A program made the translations under genes and the position numbers. Below the pieces are notes generated by a model. The model did no database searches. It was not told where the DNA came from and saw only the letters and a program-made list of their open reading frames with translations. Of a DNA stretch of 64,000 nt, positions 20,034 through 29,698 are shown one piece after another; positions within the stretch are counted from its first letter, which is position 1; each line of letters starts with the position of its first letter. The stretch covers positions 1 to 64,000 of the forward strand of contig NZ_PDWT01000003.1 in assembly GCF_010093345.1 (NCBI RefSeq), written 5' to 3'. This DNA comes from Pseudoxanthomonas yeongjuensis. GTDB lineage: Bacteria; Pseudomonadota; Gammaproteobacteria; Xanthomonadales; Xanthomonadaceae.

Positions 20034-22759
20034 GTGGAGACTTCCTCGGTGGCGGCGCGCGGCGGCGCAGGCGCGAAATAACCGACCAGCGTGCACAGCA
20101 GGCCGTAGGCGATGAACGAACCGATGCCGAGCAGGTTGCCCAGGTGCTGGCGATCGACGAACACCAGCTTGGCCAGCACCACCCCCATCAGCACCGCACC
20201 GGCCAGCCACAACCCGCGCTGGCCGCGGCGCGAGCCGATGACCCAGCCCAGCACGCCCAGCACGCTCCAGACCACGGTCAGGCTGGTCTGCGCCAGGCTG
20301 GTCGAAAGCATGTCCGGGTTCCATTCCACGCCACCCCAGTGGTGCACGGCGCGCAAGGTGACGAAGGTGACCATGAGGAAGCCGGCCGCCGACATCTTGA
20401 AGATGCGCAGGCGTTGCAGCCAGGCCGGCGCCTGTTCCGACCACAACCAGCGCGCGGCCAGGGCCAGCAGTGCGAGCTGCGCCAGCTCCATCGGATTGAG
20501 CAAGGGAATCCACGGCAGCGGCGCGCTGTCGCCGGGCAAGGACAAGGCAACCAGCCACCACAGCCCCAGCACGGTGAAGTACGTCGTCTGCAAGGCGGTG
20601 CGATAAGGATCAAAGCGCTCGCCTTGCGGTGCGGCCAGCCACGACCAGCGGAAGATCGACAGCATGATCGCCGCCAGCCATGGCAACGACAGCAACGCCA
20701 CCTGCCAGCCCTGCGCCAGATCGAAACGATCGGCCAGCCAGGAGAACAGCAGCGACGCCACCGCTGGCCACACCAGCCACCAGGCGAACTGCGCCCAACC
20801 GGCGAAACGGTCTTCACTTGCGCGCAGGCACAGCAGGCTGCGGATACCGAGCACCGCGAAGGCGAGCCATGCCCACAATCCGTAATCGGCGAACGGCTGC
20901 TGGTGCGCGTCCATCTGCGCCAGTGCCAGCGGCAGCGCGACCACGAAGCCGGCCAGCGTGGTCAGCGCCAGCGCGGAAGCCGGACGCTTGCGGTGCACTT
21001 CCGCGGCCAGCCAGCCGGTCACGGCGGCGAAAGCGAGCAAGGCGTCGGCAATACTGTGCGAAGGAACGAAGCGGGTGATCTCGTTGATCCCGTTGCCGCA
21101 CCACCACAACAAGCCCCACAGGTAGTACGGCAATGCGAACGGCGTCCGCTCTTCCCGGCGGTACGCCCAGGCGCTGGCGAACCCGGCCAGGGCGATCAGC
21201 AGCGTGCCCATGAAGGTGGGATTGGCGATGGCCTGCTCGTTCGGCCAGTACTGCGCGACGCCGATGGACAGCGCGGCGGCGGCGGCCAGTTGCAGACCTG
21301 CGCCGGTGAGCTGCGGCAGCCAGCGTTGCTGGCGCAGTCCGAGCCAGGCCAGCGCCGCGCCTTCCAGGGCGAACACCGACGCGGTCGCGCGCGCCGACAA
21401 GGCCAACGGTACCGCCAGCGTGGCGAAGCCGACCGCGAGCAAGGCGTACGACGTACCGAGCGCGGCATAACGCTCGCGGTGGATGAACAGTTTCGCCAGC
21501 ACTGCGTACAGCGCGCCCAATCCGAGCGCGCACAAGGCCAGCGGCATGCGCGGACTTTCATCGTTCGGCATCAGCAACGCCGCCTGCAGCGAGAACACGA
21601 CCAGCGGCGTGCCGAACACCAGGCAGCCGTCGATGAAATCGCCGCGGCTGGCCGGCTGCTTGCGCGCGTACAGGATCGGAATTAGCAGGTAGAAGGCGAA
21701 GAACAGCAGCAGGAAGGGCTCGGTGCTGGCGAACTTTTCGGCCCGGTACTGCAGCACGCCCCACAGCGTGCCGATACCGAAGGTGAAGACGAAACCCAGC
21801 AGGTTGAGGATCCGCCACGGCCGGAACCAGGCGATGGCCAGGATCGCTGCGTTCAACACCGCGTAATACGAGAACAACGCCACGTGGTTGCCGCTGTCGG
21901 TGGACAGCCAGATCGGGGCCATGAAACCGGCGAGGATGCCGAGCACCGCCAGCGTCTTCGAGTTCTGCACCACCGCCAGCACGCAGACGCCTGCGATCAG
22001 CACGACGCTGATGCCGAACGCGGCCGCGGCCGGGATCAGGTGGTACATCTTGAACGCGGCGAACACGGTCAGCAGCAACACGCCGATCGCACCGCCCTGC
22101 ACCGCCAGCGCGAACGAGCGCTTTTCTTCGCGCTGACGCCAACCGAACACCAGGCCCGCCAGCGCGGCAGCGGAGATGCCGGCCAGGCGCAACTCGATCG
22201 GCATGGTCAGCCAGCCCTGGTCGCTGGCGTATTTCAGCAACGCTGCCACGCCGGCCAGCAGCACCAGCATGCCGATCTTCACCGGCACGTTGCCCACGGT
22301 GAACCAGCGCTTGATCGCGCGCGCTGCCACGGTGAAAACATCGGGAGTGGAAGGTGGTGGCGGCACCGAGGGGCGTGGGGGCAGGGGCGGCGGCGCTGGA
22401 GCGCGCGGCATCACCGGCAAGGGCGACGCCACCGTCGGATCGGGCACTTCCGCTAGCCGGATCGTGGCCTCCGGTTCTTGCACGCTCGGCTTGCGGGTCA
22501 GTTCGGCCAGGGTCGGTTCGCGGGCCATGGCTTCATCGGAAGGCATGTCGTCCGCAACCGCAGCAGCGGGCGCGCGTTGATAGGCCGGCCTTGCCGCGGC
22601 AGGTGCCGGCTCGGAAGCCCGCAGGCGGTAAACCTCGCCCTCCAGATCGCCGACGCGTCGCTTGAGCCCGCTGATCGACACCAGCGCCACGATGAGCAGG
22701 ATCGGCACCGCCAGTACCACCAGGCCAAGCAGAACCAGTACGCCCGCCAGATCATCCAT
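20030..22759 (-). CDS. DUF2339 polytopic membrane protein
   Basis: 909 residues: an N-terminal membrane segment (about 5-30), a short charged/coiled stretch (SGLKRRVGDLEGEVYRLR), a proline-rich linker (about 115-140, PPPLPPRPSVPPPPSTP) and then roughly two dozen hydrophobic segments to the C-terminus. This matches DUF2339, usually found beside DUF3999 as here. Function is unknown; a role in the envelope is inferred only from topology. Start ATG at 22759. Confidence 0.85.
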   Translation of the reverse strand: MDDLAGVLVLLGLVVLAVPILLIVALVSISGLKRRVGDLEGEVYRLRASEPAPAAARPAYQRAPAAAVADDMPSDEAMAREPTLAELTRKPSVQEPEATIRLAEVPDPTVASPLPVMPRAPAPPPLPPRPSVPPPPSTPDVFTVAARAIKRWFTVGNVPVKIGMLVLLAGVAALLKYASDQGWLTMPIELRLAGISAAALAGLVFGWRQREEKRSFALAVQGGAIGVLLLTVFAAFKMYHLIPAAAAFGISVVLIAGVCVLAVVQNSKTLAVLGILAGFMAPIWLSTDSGNHVALFSYYAVLNAAILAIAWFRPWRILNLLGFVFTFGIGTLWGVLQYRAEKFASTEPFLLLFFAFYLLIPILYARKQPASRGDFIDGCLVFGTPLVVFSLQAALLMPNDESPRMPLALCALGLGALYAVLAKLFIHRERYAALGTSYALLAVGFATLAVPLALSARATASVFALEGAALAWLGLRQQRWLPQLTGAGLQLAAAAALSIGVAQYWPNEQAIANPTFMGTLLIALAGFASAWAYRREERTPFALPYYLWGLLWWCGNGINEITRFVPSHSIADALLAFAAVTGWLAAEVHRKRPASALALTTLAGFVVALPLALAQMDAHQQPFADYGLWAWLAFAVLGIRSLLCLRASEDRFAGWAQFAWWLVWPAVASLLFSWLADRFDLAQGWQVALLSLPWLAAIMLSIFRWSWLAAPQGERFDPYRTALQTTYFTVLGLWWLVALSLPGDSAPLPWIPLLNPMELAQLALLALAARWLWSEQAPAWLQRLRIFKMSAAGFLMVTFVTLRAVHHWGGVEWNPDMLSTSLAQTSLTVVWSVLGVLGWVIGSRRGQRGLWLAGAVLMGVVLAKLVFVDRQHLGNLLGIGSFIAYGLLCTLVGYFAPAPPRAATEEVST

Positions 22760-22881
22760 CGCGTCGTTTCCCCATGTGTGCTGGCGCAGCCTCAGTCAAT
22801 CGCGATGCATTTGCAATACGGCGGCGGCAGGTAGGCCGCCGCGCACCCCGCAGTAGCCGATTGCTATACCCCCGATACGAC

Positions 22882-22904
22882 AGGAGCGCCACATGGGCGC
22901 TCCT
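22882..22904. terminator. hairpin beside REP, downstream of gapA
   Basis: aggagcgcc/ggcgctcct, a perfect 9-bp stem with a 5-base loop, followed on the plus strand by cttctt. No plus-strand gene needs it. It may act with the adjoining REP to end gapA transcripts. Confidence 0.5.
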
Positions 22905-22910
22905 CTTCTT

Positions 22911-22995
22911 CGTCATTCCCGCGCAGGCGGGAACCTAGTGACTTCAAGCCATCGGCGAGCAAAGGCGCTGGGTCCCCGCCTACGCGGAGACGACG
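22911..22995. repeat. REP-type inverted pair, family F
   Basis: cgtcattcccgcgcaggcgg... is answered by an imperfect reverse complement ending ...cgcggagacgacg. Relative of 15601-15703. Lies directly after the gapA stop, in the gapA-DUF2339 gap. Confidence 0.75.
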
Positions 22996-23000
22996 GCTTC

Positions 23001-24041
<1,041 letters not shown>

Positions 24042-24043
24042 CT

Positions 24044-24049
24044 ATTTTA
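24044..24049 (-). promoter_or_regulatory. possible -10 box of gapA
   Basis: On the minus strand TAAAAT lies 39 bases upstream of the gapA ATG; the matching -35 (TTAAAG, 17-base spacing) is weak. Best AT-rich element in the 88-base divergent gap. Confidence 0.35.
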
Positions 24050-24093
24050 GCCGCTTCCCACACCCGCTTTAAGCCCCAGGACAAGGTTTCTGA

Positions 24094-24945
24094 ATGCGCC
24101 GCCTGCCATTACTCGTGTTTTTGTCCCTGTTGTCGTCCCTGTTGGCCCCTTCCGCGCTGGCCTGGAGCAACCTCGGCCATCGCCTGGTCGGCGATCTCGC
24201 CCAGCGCCACCTGACCCCGGCCGCCAATGCGCGGGTCGCCGAACTGCTGGCCGGCGAAGCCGAGCCCAGCCTGGCCGGCGTGGCCTCGTGGGCCGACGAC
24301 CTGCGTCGCAGCGATGCCGACGCGTTCAAGAAGACCGCCTCCTGGCACTACATCAATTTCCCGGTCGGTACCTGCGCCTATCGACCCGAACGCGATTGCC
24401 CGGACGGGAATTGCGTGGTCGGCCAGATCGAGCGCCAACGCGCGATCCTGGCCGATCGCACCCTGCCGCTGGCGACGCGCCGCGATGCGCTCAAGTTCCT
24501 GGTCCACCTGGTCGGCGACGTGCACCAGCCCCTGCATTCCGGCAATCGCCCCGACAAGGGCGGCAACGGTTTCCAGATCAGCCTGCGCACCGACCTGAAG
24601 CCGGAGGCGTATGCGCAGAAGGATTATGTCGATGGGGTGATGGGTACCAACCTGCATTCGGTGTGGGACTACTACCTGCTGGCTTCCACCGGTCTTTCCG
24701 CCCCGCTCTACGCCAACCGGCTGGCGGCGCTGCCGTGGCCGCCGAAAGCCGCGGGCAGGAAATCGCCGGATCCCGCGGCGTGGGCCGGCGAATCCTGCAA
24801 GCTGGTGGATGCGCAACGCCTGTATCCGAAGTCGCACAAGATGGACAGTCGCTACCTGGACGCACAACGGCCACTGGCCGAGCGGCAGGTGGAAGTGGCC
24901 GCGAAGCGGCTGGCGGATTTGCTCAATGCCACGCTCACGGATTAG
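24094..24945 (+). CDS. S1/P1-type zinc nuclease, secreted
   Basis: Zn-dependent single-strand nuclease/3'-nucleotidase family, acting outside the cytoplasm. 283 residues with a 23-residue signal peptide (cleavage ALA/W). The mature chain starts with the zinc-ligand Trp24, then His29 in WSNLGH with the spacing typical of P1 (Trp1, His6). Further zinc motifs are visible: SWADD, SWHYINFP, HLVGDVHQPLH and LHSVWDYY. All trinuclear-zinc motifs appear present. Likely serves phosphate or nucleotide scavenging. Monocistronic or leading the next genes. Confidence 0.93.
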   Translation: MRRLPLLVFLSLLSSLLAPSALAWSNLGHRLVGDLAQRHLTPAANARVAELLAGEAEPSLAGVASWADDLRRSDADAFKKTASWHYINFPVGTCAYRPERDCPDGNCVVGQIERQRAILADRTLPLATRRDALKFLVHLVGDVHQPLHSGNRPDKGGNGFQISLRTDLKPEAYAQKDYVDGVMGTNLHSVWDYYLLASTGLSAPLYANRLAALPWPPKAAGRKSPDPAAWAGESCKLVDAQRLYPKSHKMDSRYLDAQRPLAERQVEVAAKRLADLLNATLTD

Positions 24946-25030
24946 AACTTGTCCCGAAATAGAATCCTCCGCCTCTGCATTCCAAAAAAATCGCGCCCAC
25001 AATTCCGAGATGGTTGCTAGGCAAAAAATC

Positions 25031-25423
25031 ATGAAATGGTTGGACTGGACAAATTCGGGCTGGCGCCGTCGCGCGTTCCTTCTGGCGACAACGGCCTTGA
25101 TCGTCGGCATTGCCTCGAACCCGGAGCTTGCCGCGTTTGTCCCCATGCTGGATGCGTTTGGACTGGATGTATTGCTCTACCTCATGGGGACCCAATTGGT
25201 CCTGGAATTCAGGGATTTGCTGGCGCCATTCTCGCGTCACGCCTGCAAGCGCTGGATCCGGAGTGCCACCGGATACGTTTTTTATCCCCTGGGCTTTTGC
25301 ATTGGCGGTTACTGCAGGCAACTTGCATGGCACATCAGGCATGCAGGAATACATGGCACCGTATTCGGGCCTGGAAGCTCGCCCAAGCCTGTGCTTCTGT
25401 GCGATTCGGCCAGATCAAGGTGA
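25031..25423 (+). CDS. small putative membrane protein, unrecognised
   Basis: 130 residues beginning MKWLDWTNSGWRRRAFLLAT, with two or three hydrophobic stretches (about 13-30, 35-60, 80-100). GC content is visibly lower (about mid-50s percent) than its neighbours, which may mark recent acquisition or weak coding constraint. The ATG at 25031 has AGG nine bases upstream; an alternative ATG at 25010 would add seven residues. It ends 8 bases before the metallo-hydrolase gene. I do not recognise the family, and it may not be a real gene. Confidence 0.5.
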   Translation: MKWLDWTNSGWRRRAFLLATTALIVGIASNPELAAFVPMLDAFGLDVLLYLMGTQLVLEFRDLLAPFSRHACKRWIRSATGYVFYPLGFCIGGYCRQLAWHIRHAGIHGTVFGPGSSPKPVLLCDSARSR

Positions 25424-25431
25424 CACGCACC

Positions 25432-26298
25432 ATGCAACCCACCGTCCATTCGCGGCATCACGCCGAAACCGGTACCTGGAGCTACGTGGTCGCCGATGCG
25501 CATACGCGCGTGGCGGCGATCATCGACCCGGTGCTGGACTTCGATGCCAAGTCCGCGCGGATCGCCACGGCTTCAGCGCAGGCTTTGCTGGATATCGTTG
25601 CCGAGCGGGGCTACGACGTGCGTTGGCTGCTGGAAACCCACGCCCATGCCGACCATCTCTCCGCGGCGCACTGGCTGAAGGGCAAACTTCCCGGCGCCAC
25701 GCTGGCCATCGGCGCCGGCATCCGCGAAGTGCAGCACACCTTCGCCGCACGCCTGGACCCCGATGGGGCGATCGCCACCGATGGCTCGCAATTCGATCGC
25801 CTGTTCAACGACGACGATGTTTTCGAAGTCGGCTCGGTGCAGGCTCGCGCCATCCCGGTGCCCGGACATACTCGCGACAGCCTGGCCTACCTGATCGGCG
25901 ACGCCCTGTTCCCCGGCGACTCGCTGTTCATGCCCGACGCCGGCACCGCGCGCTGCGATTTCCCCGGCGGCGACGCGGCCACGCTGTATCGTTCGATCCG
26001 CCGTCTTTACGACACCTTGCCCGACGACACGCGCGTATTCGTCTGCCACGATTACGGCCCCGGTGGCCGCGCGGTCGCCTGCGAAACCAGCATCGGCGAA
26101 CAGAAGCGCGCCAATCTGCACGTCCGCGATGGCACCGGCGAAGAGGAATTCGTGGCCCTGCGCCGCGCGCGCGATGCGACACTGGCCATGCCGGCATTGA
26201 TCCTGCCGGCGTTGCAGGTCAACCTGCGCGGCGGTGCGCTGCCAGAACCCGAGCGCAATGGCGTGCGCTACCTCAGGCTCCCGCTCGATTCATTGTGA
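25432..26298 (+). CDS. MBL-fold metallo-hydrolase, persulfide dioxygenase (ETHE1/Blh)-like
   Basis: 288 residues of the ETHE1-like branch of the metallo-beta-lactamase fold: THAHADH (His70, His72, Asp74, His75), PVPGHTRDSL, FPGDSLF and VCHDYGPGG supply the metal ligands. Known members oxidise glutathione persulfide to sulfite during sulfide detoxification. That substrate is inferred; related Blh proteins are annotated only as beta-lactamase hydrolase-like. ATG at 25432, just after AAGG. It runs into a molybdopterin-domain protein 7 bases downstream; a sulfite-producing enzyme next to a sulfite-oxidase-like domain is suggestive. Confidence 0.88.
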   Translation: MQPTVHSRHHAETGTWSYVVADAHTRVAAIIDPVLDFDAKSARIATASAQALLDIVAERGYDVRWLLETHAHADHLSAAHWLKGKLPGATLAIGAGIREVQHTFAARLDPDGAIATDGSQFDRLFNDDDVFEVGSVQARAIPVPGHTRDSLAYLIGDALFPGDSLFMPDAGTARCDFPGGDAATLYRSIRRLYDTLPDDTRVFVCHDYGPGGRAVACETSIGEQKRANLHVRDGTGEEEFVALRRARDATLAMPALILPALQVNLRGGALPEPERNGVRYLRLPLDSL

Positions 26299-26305
26299 GA
26301 ACGCC

Positions 26306-26818
26306 ATGACCTCCGCATCGCATCGCTGGATTCTCGTTTTCGCACTTCTCGCCGCTGCATCGGCAACGCATGCCGTCGCCGGCGAGGAAATCGCGCAGGG
26401 CCATGCTTCGCCACCGCCCCCTACCTCTCCGCAAACCGTTCCAATCGATGCCGCCACCCTGGCGGCACTGCCGCGCGAAGCGGTCACCGCCAACGCGCAC
26501 GGGAAGACCCTGCAATGCGAAGGCGTCGCCTTGCCGGCAGTGCTGCGCGCCGCCAACGCCCTGCCGGCCGAACCTCTGCGCGGCGGGCAACTGGCCAATT
26601 ACGTACTGGTCACCGCACGCGACGGTTATCGCGCGGTGTTCTCGCTGGCCGAACTGGAACCCAGCCTCAGCAATCGAAAGGTACTGCTGGTGGATCGCTG
26701 CGATGGCCAGCCGCTCGACGGCGACGACGGTCCACTGCGCCTGATCGCGCCGGAAGAGTCGCGACCCGCGCGCTGGGTCAGGCAAGTCCAATCCATCACC
26801 GTGGTAACCGCCCCATGA
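26306..26818 (+). CDS. small periplasmic protein with oxidoreductase molybdopterin-binding-like domain
   Basis: 170 residues: a signal peptide ([20 protein letters not shown], cleavage near ATHAVA), a proline-rich linker, then a short domain (about 45-170) with [31 protein letters not shown] and PLRLIAPEE, resembling truncated sulfite-oxidase-type molybdopterin-binding domains that lack the cofactor-ligating cysteine. The ATG at 26306 comes 7 bases after the metallo-hydrolase; its stop overlaps modA by 4 bases. Function unknown; coupling to modABC suggests a role in molybdate or molybdoenzyme biology. Confidence 0.75.
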   Translation: MTSASHRWILVFALLAAASATHAVAGEEIAQGHASPPPPTSPQTVPIDAATLAALPREAVTANAHGKTLQCEGVALPAVLRAANALPAEPLRGGQLANYVLVTARDGYRAVFSLAELEPSLSNRKVLLVDRCDGQPLDGDDGPLRLIAPEESRPARWVRQVQSITVVTAP

Positions 26819-27603
26819 AGATCCCGAGCAGGTTTTTCCTTGCATGGCTGTGCGCGCTGGTGCTGGCTTGTCCGGCGAGCGCCGCAAACGCTGCCGAAAC
26901 GGACGCACCGCTGACCGTGTTCGCCGCCGCCAGCCTGAAGGAATCGCTGGACGAAGCCGCCACCGCGTACCAGAAGGCGAGCGGTCGGACGATCCGCATT
27001 TCCTATGCGGCCAGTTCCGCGCTGGCGCGACAGATCGAACAGGGCGCGCCCGCCGACGTGTTCCTGTCCGCCGATCTGGAGTGGATGGACTATCTGCAGG
27101 AACGCAAGCTCATCGATCCCGCGACCCGGCACAACCTGCTCGGCAACACACTGGTGTTGGTGGCGCCGACCACCGGCAACATCGCGCCGGTGGAGCTGAA
27201 GTCCGGCGTCGACCTGCTCCCGCGGTTGGGCGGAAACGGGCGCATTGCGCTGGGCCTGCCCGCCAGCGTGCCCGCGGGCAAATATGCGAAGGCTTCCTTC
27301 GTGTCGCTGGGCGTGTGGAAATCGCTGGAACCACGGGTGGCCGCGGCCGAAAACGTGCGCGCGGCGCTGATGCTGGTCGCGCGCGGCGAAGCGCCGCTGG
27401 GAGTCGTCTACGGCAGCGATGCGCAAGCCGAACCGAAGGTGCGGGTGGTCGGGGTTTTCCCGGAGGACACGCACGCGCCGATCGTCTATCCGGTCGCGCG
27501 TGTCGCCGCGAGCGGGAATCCGCGGGCCACGGCGTTCGTGCACTGGCTGGGCATGCCTGCGGCGACGAAGATCTTTCGCACGCATGGCTTCAAGGCCCTC
27601 TGA
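26815..27603 (+). CDS. modA: molybdate ABC transporter substrate-binding protein
   Basis: Periplasmic molybdate/tungstate receptor of the ModABC importer. 262 residues: a signal peptide (cleavage near ASAANA), then the family start [15 protein letters not shown], the anion-site residues in [20 protein letters not shown] and the late GVVYGSDA. The ATG at 26815 overlaps the previous stop (ATGA), so translation is coupled. Confidence 0.95.
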   Translation: MKIPSRFFLAWLCALVLACPASAANAAETDAPLTVFAAASLKESLDEAATAYQKASGRTIRISYAASSALARQIEQGAPADVFLSADLEWMDYLQERKLIDPATRHNLLGNTLVLVAPTTGNIAPVELKSGVDLLPRLGGNGRIALGLPASVPAGKYAKASFVSLGVWKSLEPRVAAAENVRAALMLVARGEAPLGVVYGSDAQAEPKVRVVGVFPEDTHAPIVYPVARVAASGNPRATAFVHWLGMPAATKIFRTHGFKAL

Positions 27604-27618
27604 GCGTCCGCATCCCCG

Positions 27619-28308
27619 ATGTCTCTCTTCACCGCCGATGAACTGACTGCGATCGCGCTCAGCCTGAAGGTCGCCAGCGTGGCCGCGCTGGCCAGCCTGC
27701 CGTTCGGCATCGCGCTGGGCTGGCTGCTGGCGCGCAAGCGCTTTCCCGGAAAGTCGCTGCTCGACGCGCTGGTACACCTGCCACTGGTGTTGCCGCCGGT
27801 GGTTGTCGGTTACGTGCTGCTGGTGAATTTCGGCAGCCAGGGCGCGATCGGCAAGTTCCTTGCCTCGTTCGGCATCGAATTCGCGTTCCGCTGGACCGGA
27901 GCGGCGCTGGCCAGCGCGATCATGGGTTTCCCGCTGATGGTGCGGGCGATCCGGCTTTCCATCGAGGCCACCGACCGACGTCTGGAACAGGCGGCATCGA
28001 CGCTGGGTGCCAGTCCGTGGCGCGTGTTTCGCAGCATCACCTTGCCATTGGCCTGGCCCGGCATCGTCGCCGGCGCGGTGCTGGCCTTCGCCAAGGCGTT
28101 GGGCGAATTCGGCGCCACCATCACCTTCGTTTCCAACATCCCCGGCGAAACCCAGACGTTGTCTTCTGCGATCTACGGCCTGTTGCAGGTGCCGGGTGGC
28201 GAAACCAGCATCTGGCGCCTGGCCATGGTCGCGGTGGCCATCTCGCTGCTGGCCTTGCTGCTGTCGGAATGGCTGACGCGCCGTCAGCGCGAAGACGAGG
28301 TGCATTGA
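27619..28308 (+). CDS. modB: molybdate ABC transporter permease
   Basis: 229 residues with five or six membrane segments and the EAA coupling motif (EQAASTLGASPWRVFRSITL) that docks on ModC. The ATG at 27619 follows the modA stop by 15 bases; its stop overlaps the modC start (TGATG). Confidence 0.95.
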   Translation: MSLFTADELTAIALSLKVASVAALASLPFGIALGWLLARKRFPGKSLLDALVHLPLVLPPVVVGYVLLVNFGSQGAIGKFLASFGIEFAFRWTGAALASAIMGFPLMVRAIRLSIEATDRRLEQAASTLGASPWRVFRSITLPLAWPGIVAGAVLAFAKALGEFGATITFVSNIPGETQTLSSAIYGLLQVPGGETSIWRLAMVAVAISLLALLLSEWLTRRQREDEVH

Positions 28309-28925
28309 TGCTGTCGCTTGACGTGCAGTTGCGACGAGGCGCGTTCGAGCGACGGGTTCGCATCGAGGATGGTGCCCGTGTCATCGCGCTTAGCGGCCAT
28401 TCCGGCGCGGGCAAGACCAGCGTGCTGCACGCCATCGCCGGATTGGTGAAGCCGCTGTCGGGCCATATCGAGATCGATGGCCGACGCCTGTACGACAGTG
28501 CCCGCGGCATCGATGTCGCCCCGCACCGCCGTCGTGTCGGTTATGTGTTCCAGGACACCCGCCTGTTCCCGCATCTCGATGTGCGCCGCAACCTGCAATA
28601 CGGGCGCCACATTGGTGATGCCGCCAGCGCATTCGGCTTCGATGCGGTGGTGGCGCTGCTGGGGATCGAACCGCTGCTGCAGCGGCGCATCGCCAACCTC
28701 TCCGGCGGCGAAACCCAGCGGATCGCCCTGGGCCGCGCCCTGCTCTCGCAACCGGCGCTGCTGTTGCTGGATGAACCACTGTCGATGCTGGACCAGGCAC
28801 GTCGCGAGGAGTTGATCCCCTACCTGCAACGCGTCCGCGACGAAACCTCGCTGCCCATCGTCTATGTCAGCCACTCCGCCGATGAAGTGAAGCGGTTGAC
28901 CGATGCGGTGCACGTGCTGGATTGA
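28308..28925 (+). CDS. modC: molybdate ABC transporter ATPase, short form without TOBE domain
   Basis: ATPase of the molybdate importer: Walker A GHSGAGKTS, signature LSGGETQRIALGRAL, Walker B LLLLDEPLSMLD and switch His in VYVSHS. Only 205 residues, whereas E. coli ModC has about 350. The chain ends right after the nucleotide-binding domain (TDAVHVLD, then stop), so the C-terminal molybdate-binding TOBE/Mop regulatory domain is absent. No frameshifted remnant is apparent downstream. Last gene of the run that starts at the metallo-hydrolase. Confidence 0.93.
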   Translation: MLSLDVQLRRGAFERRVRIEDGARVIALSGHSGAGKTSVLHAIAGLVKPLSGHIEIDGRRLYDSARGIDVAPHRRRVGYVFQDTRLFPHLDVRRNLQYGRHIGDAASAFGFDAVVALLGIEPLLQRRIANLSGGETQRIALGRALLSQPALLLLDEPLSMLDQARREELIPYLQRVRDETSLPIVYVSHSADEVKRLTDAVHVLD

Positions 28926-29019
28926 GCCTTGTGGGCGGGAGAATCCACGCCATGACGCCGCGTTCCGGGTTGGGCGCGTAGATTCCGAAACTCGATCCAA
29001 TCGGTTGAGGCGAGACGCC

Positions 29020-29578
29020 ATGAAGCAGTTCCGCAAGCGCGATTTTCCGCTCGACAGCATCCGCCGTTTCCTGGAACCCCGGCCCCATCGTCCTGGTGAG
29101 TTCGGCCTGGAAGGACGAAACCAACATCATGACCATGGGCTGGCACATGATGATGGGCTTCGAACCGGCGCTGTTCGGCTGCTACCTCTGGGAAGGCAAC
29201 CACAGCCACGGCCTGATCAAGCGCAGCCGCGAATGCGTGATCAACCTGCCGACCGCCGACCTGCTCGACACGGTCGTCGACATCGGCAACTGCAGCGGTG
29301 CGCAGGTCGACAAATTCCAGCGCTTCGGCCTGACCGCCCTGCCCGCCACCCACGTGTCGGCGCCATTGATCGGCGAGTGCCATGCCAATTTCGAGTGTCG
29401 GTTGTTCGAGTCGCGCAACACCGCGCAATACAACCTGTTCATCTGGGAAGTGGTCAAGGCGCACGTGGCGGCTTCGCCGAAGTTGCCGAAAACCGTGCAT
29501 TACCGCGGCGACGGCAAGTTCATGGTGTCCGGCAAGGAGATATCCCGACGCAGCCGGTTCAAGCCGCAGAACCTGTAA
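29020..29578 (+). pseudogene. flavin reductase-like protein, broken by a one-base frameshift
   Basis: FMN-binding flavin-reductase-like family of about 185 residues. The start MKQFRKRDFPLDSIRRFLEP lies in one frame from the ATG at 29020; the rest (VSSAWKDETNIMTMGW ... SGKEISRRSRFKPQNL) is in the +1 frame up to the stop at 29578. Dropping one C from the run at 29077-29080 (gaaccccgg) restores EPGPIVLVSSAWKDE, which reads as the expected family sequence. Everything else is intact, so this is either a fresh mutation or a base-calling error in a homopolymer. An ATG exists at 29129 but would lose the N-terminal strand. Confidence 0.85.
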
Positions 29579-29593
29579 GGGGTTCTGCATGCA

Positions 29594-29616
29594 GTCCGGC
29601 GCTTTCGCTGCCGGAC
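29594..29616 (+). terminator. weak hairpin after the flavin reductase gene
   Basis: gtccggc/gccggac, a 7-bp stem with a 9-base loop, followed by gagcctctt. Possible terminator 15 bases past the stop; the T-run is poor. Confidence 0.4.
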
Positions 29617-29698
29617 GAGCCTCTTATCAATGTTGGATCCGGCGCGCCGGAGGAAATCGATTCTTGCGGAAGGGAGTTCGGCCTCTTCCGCAATGCGA

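Noticed and set aside
25036-25431. Long N-terminal extension of the metallo-hydrolase
   Set aside because: It overlaps the small membrane gene in another frame and shows no domain; the ATG at 25432 fits family length.
29070-29100. Programmed ribosomal frameshift in the flavin reductase gene
   Set aside because: No slippery heptamer or downstream pseudoknot is evident, and the family is normally encoded in one frame; mutation or sequence error is simpler.
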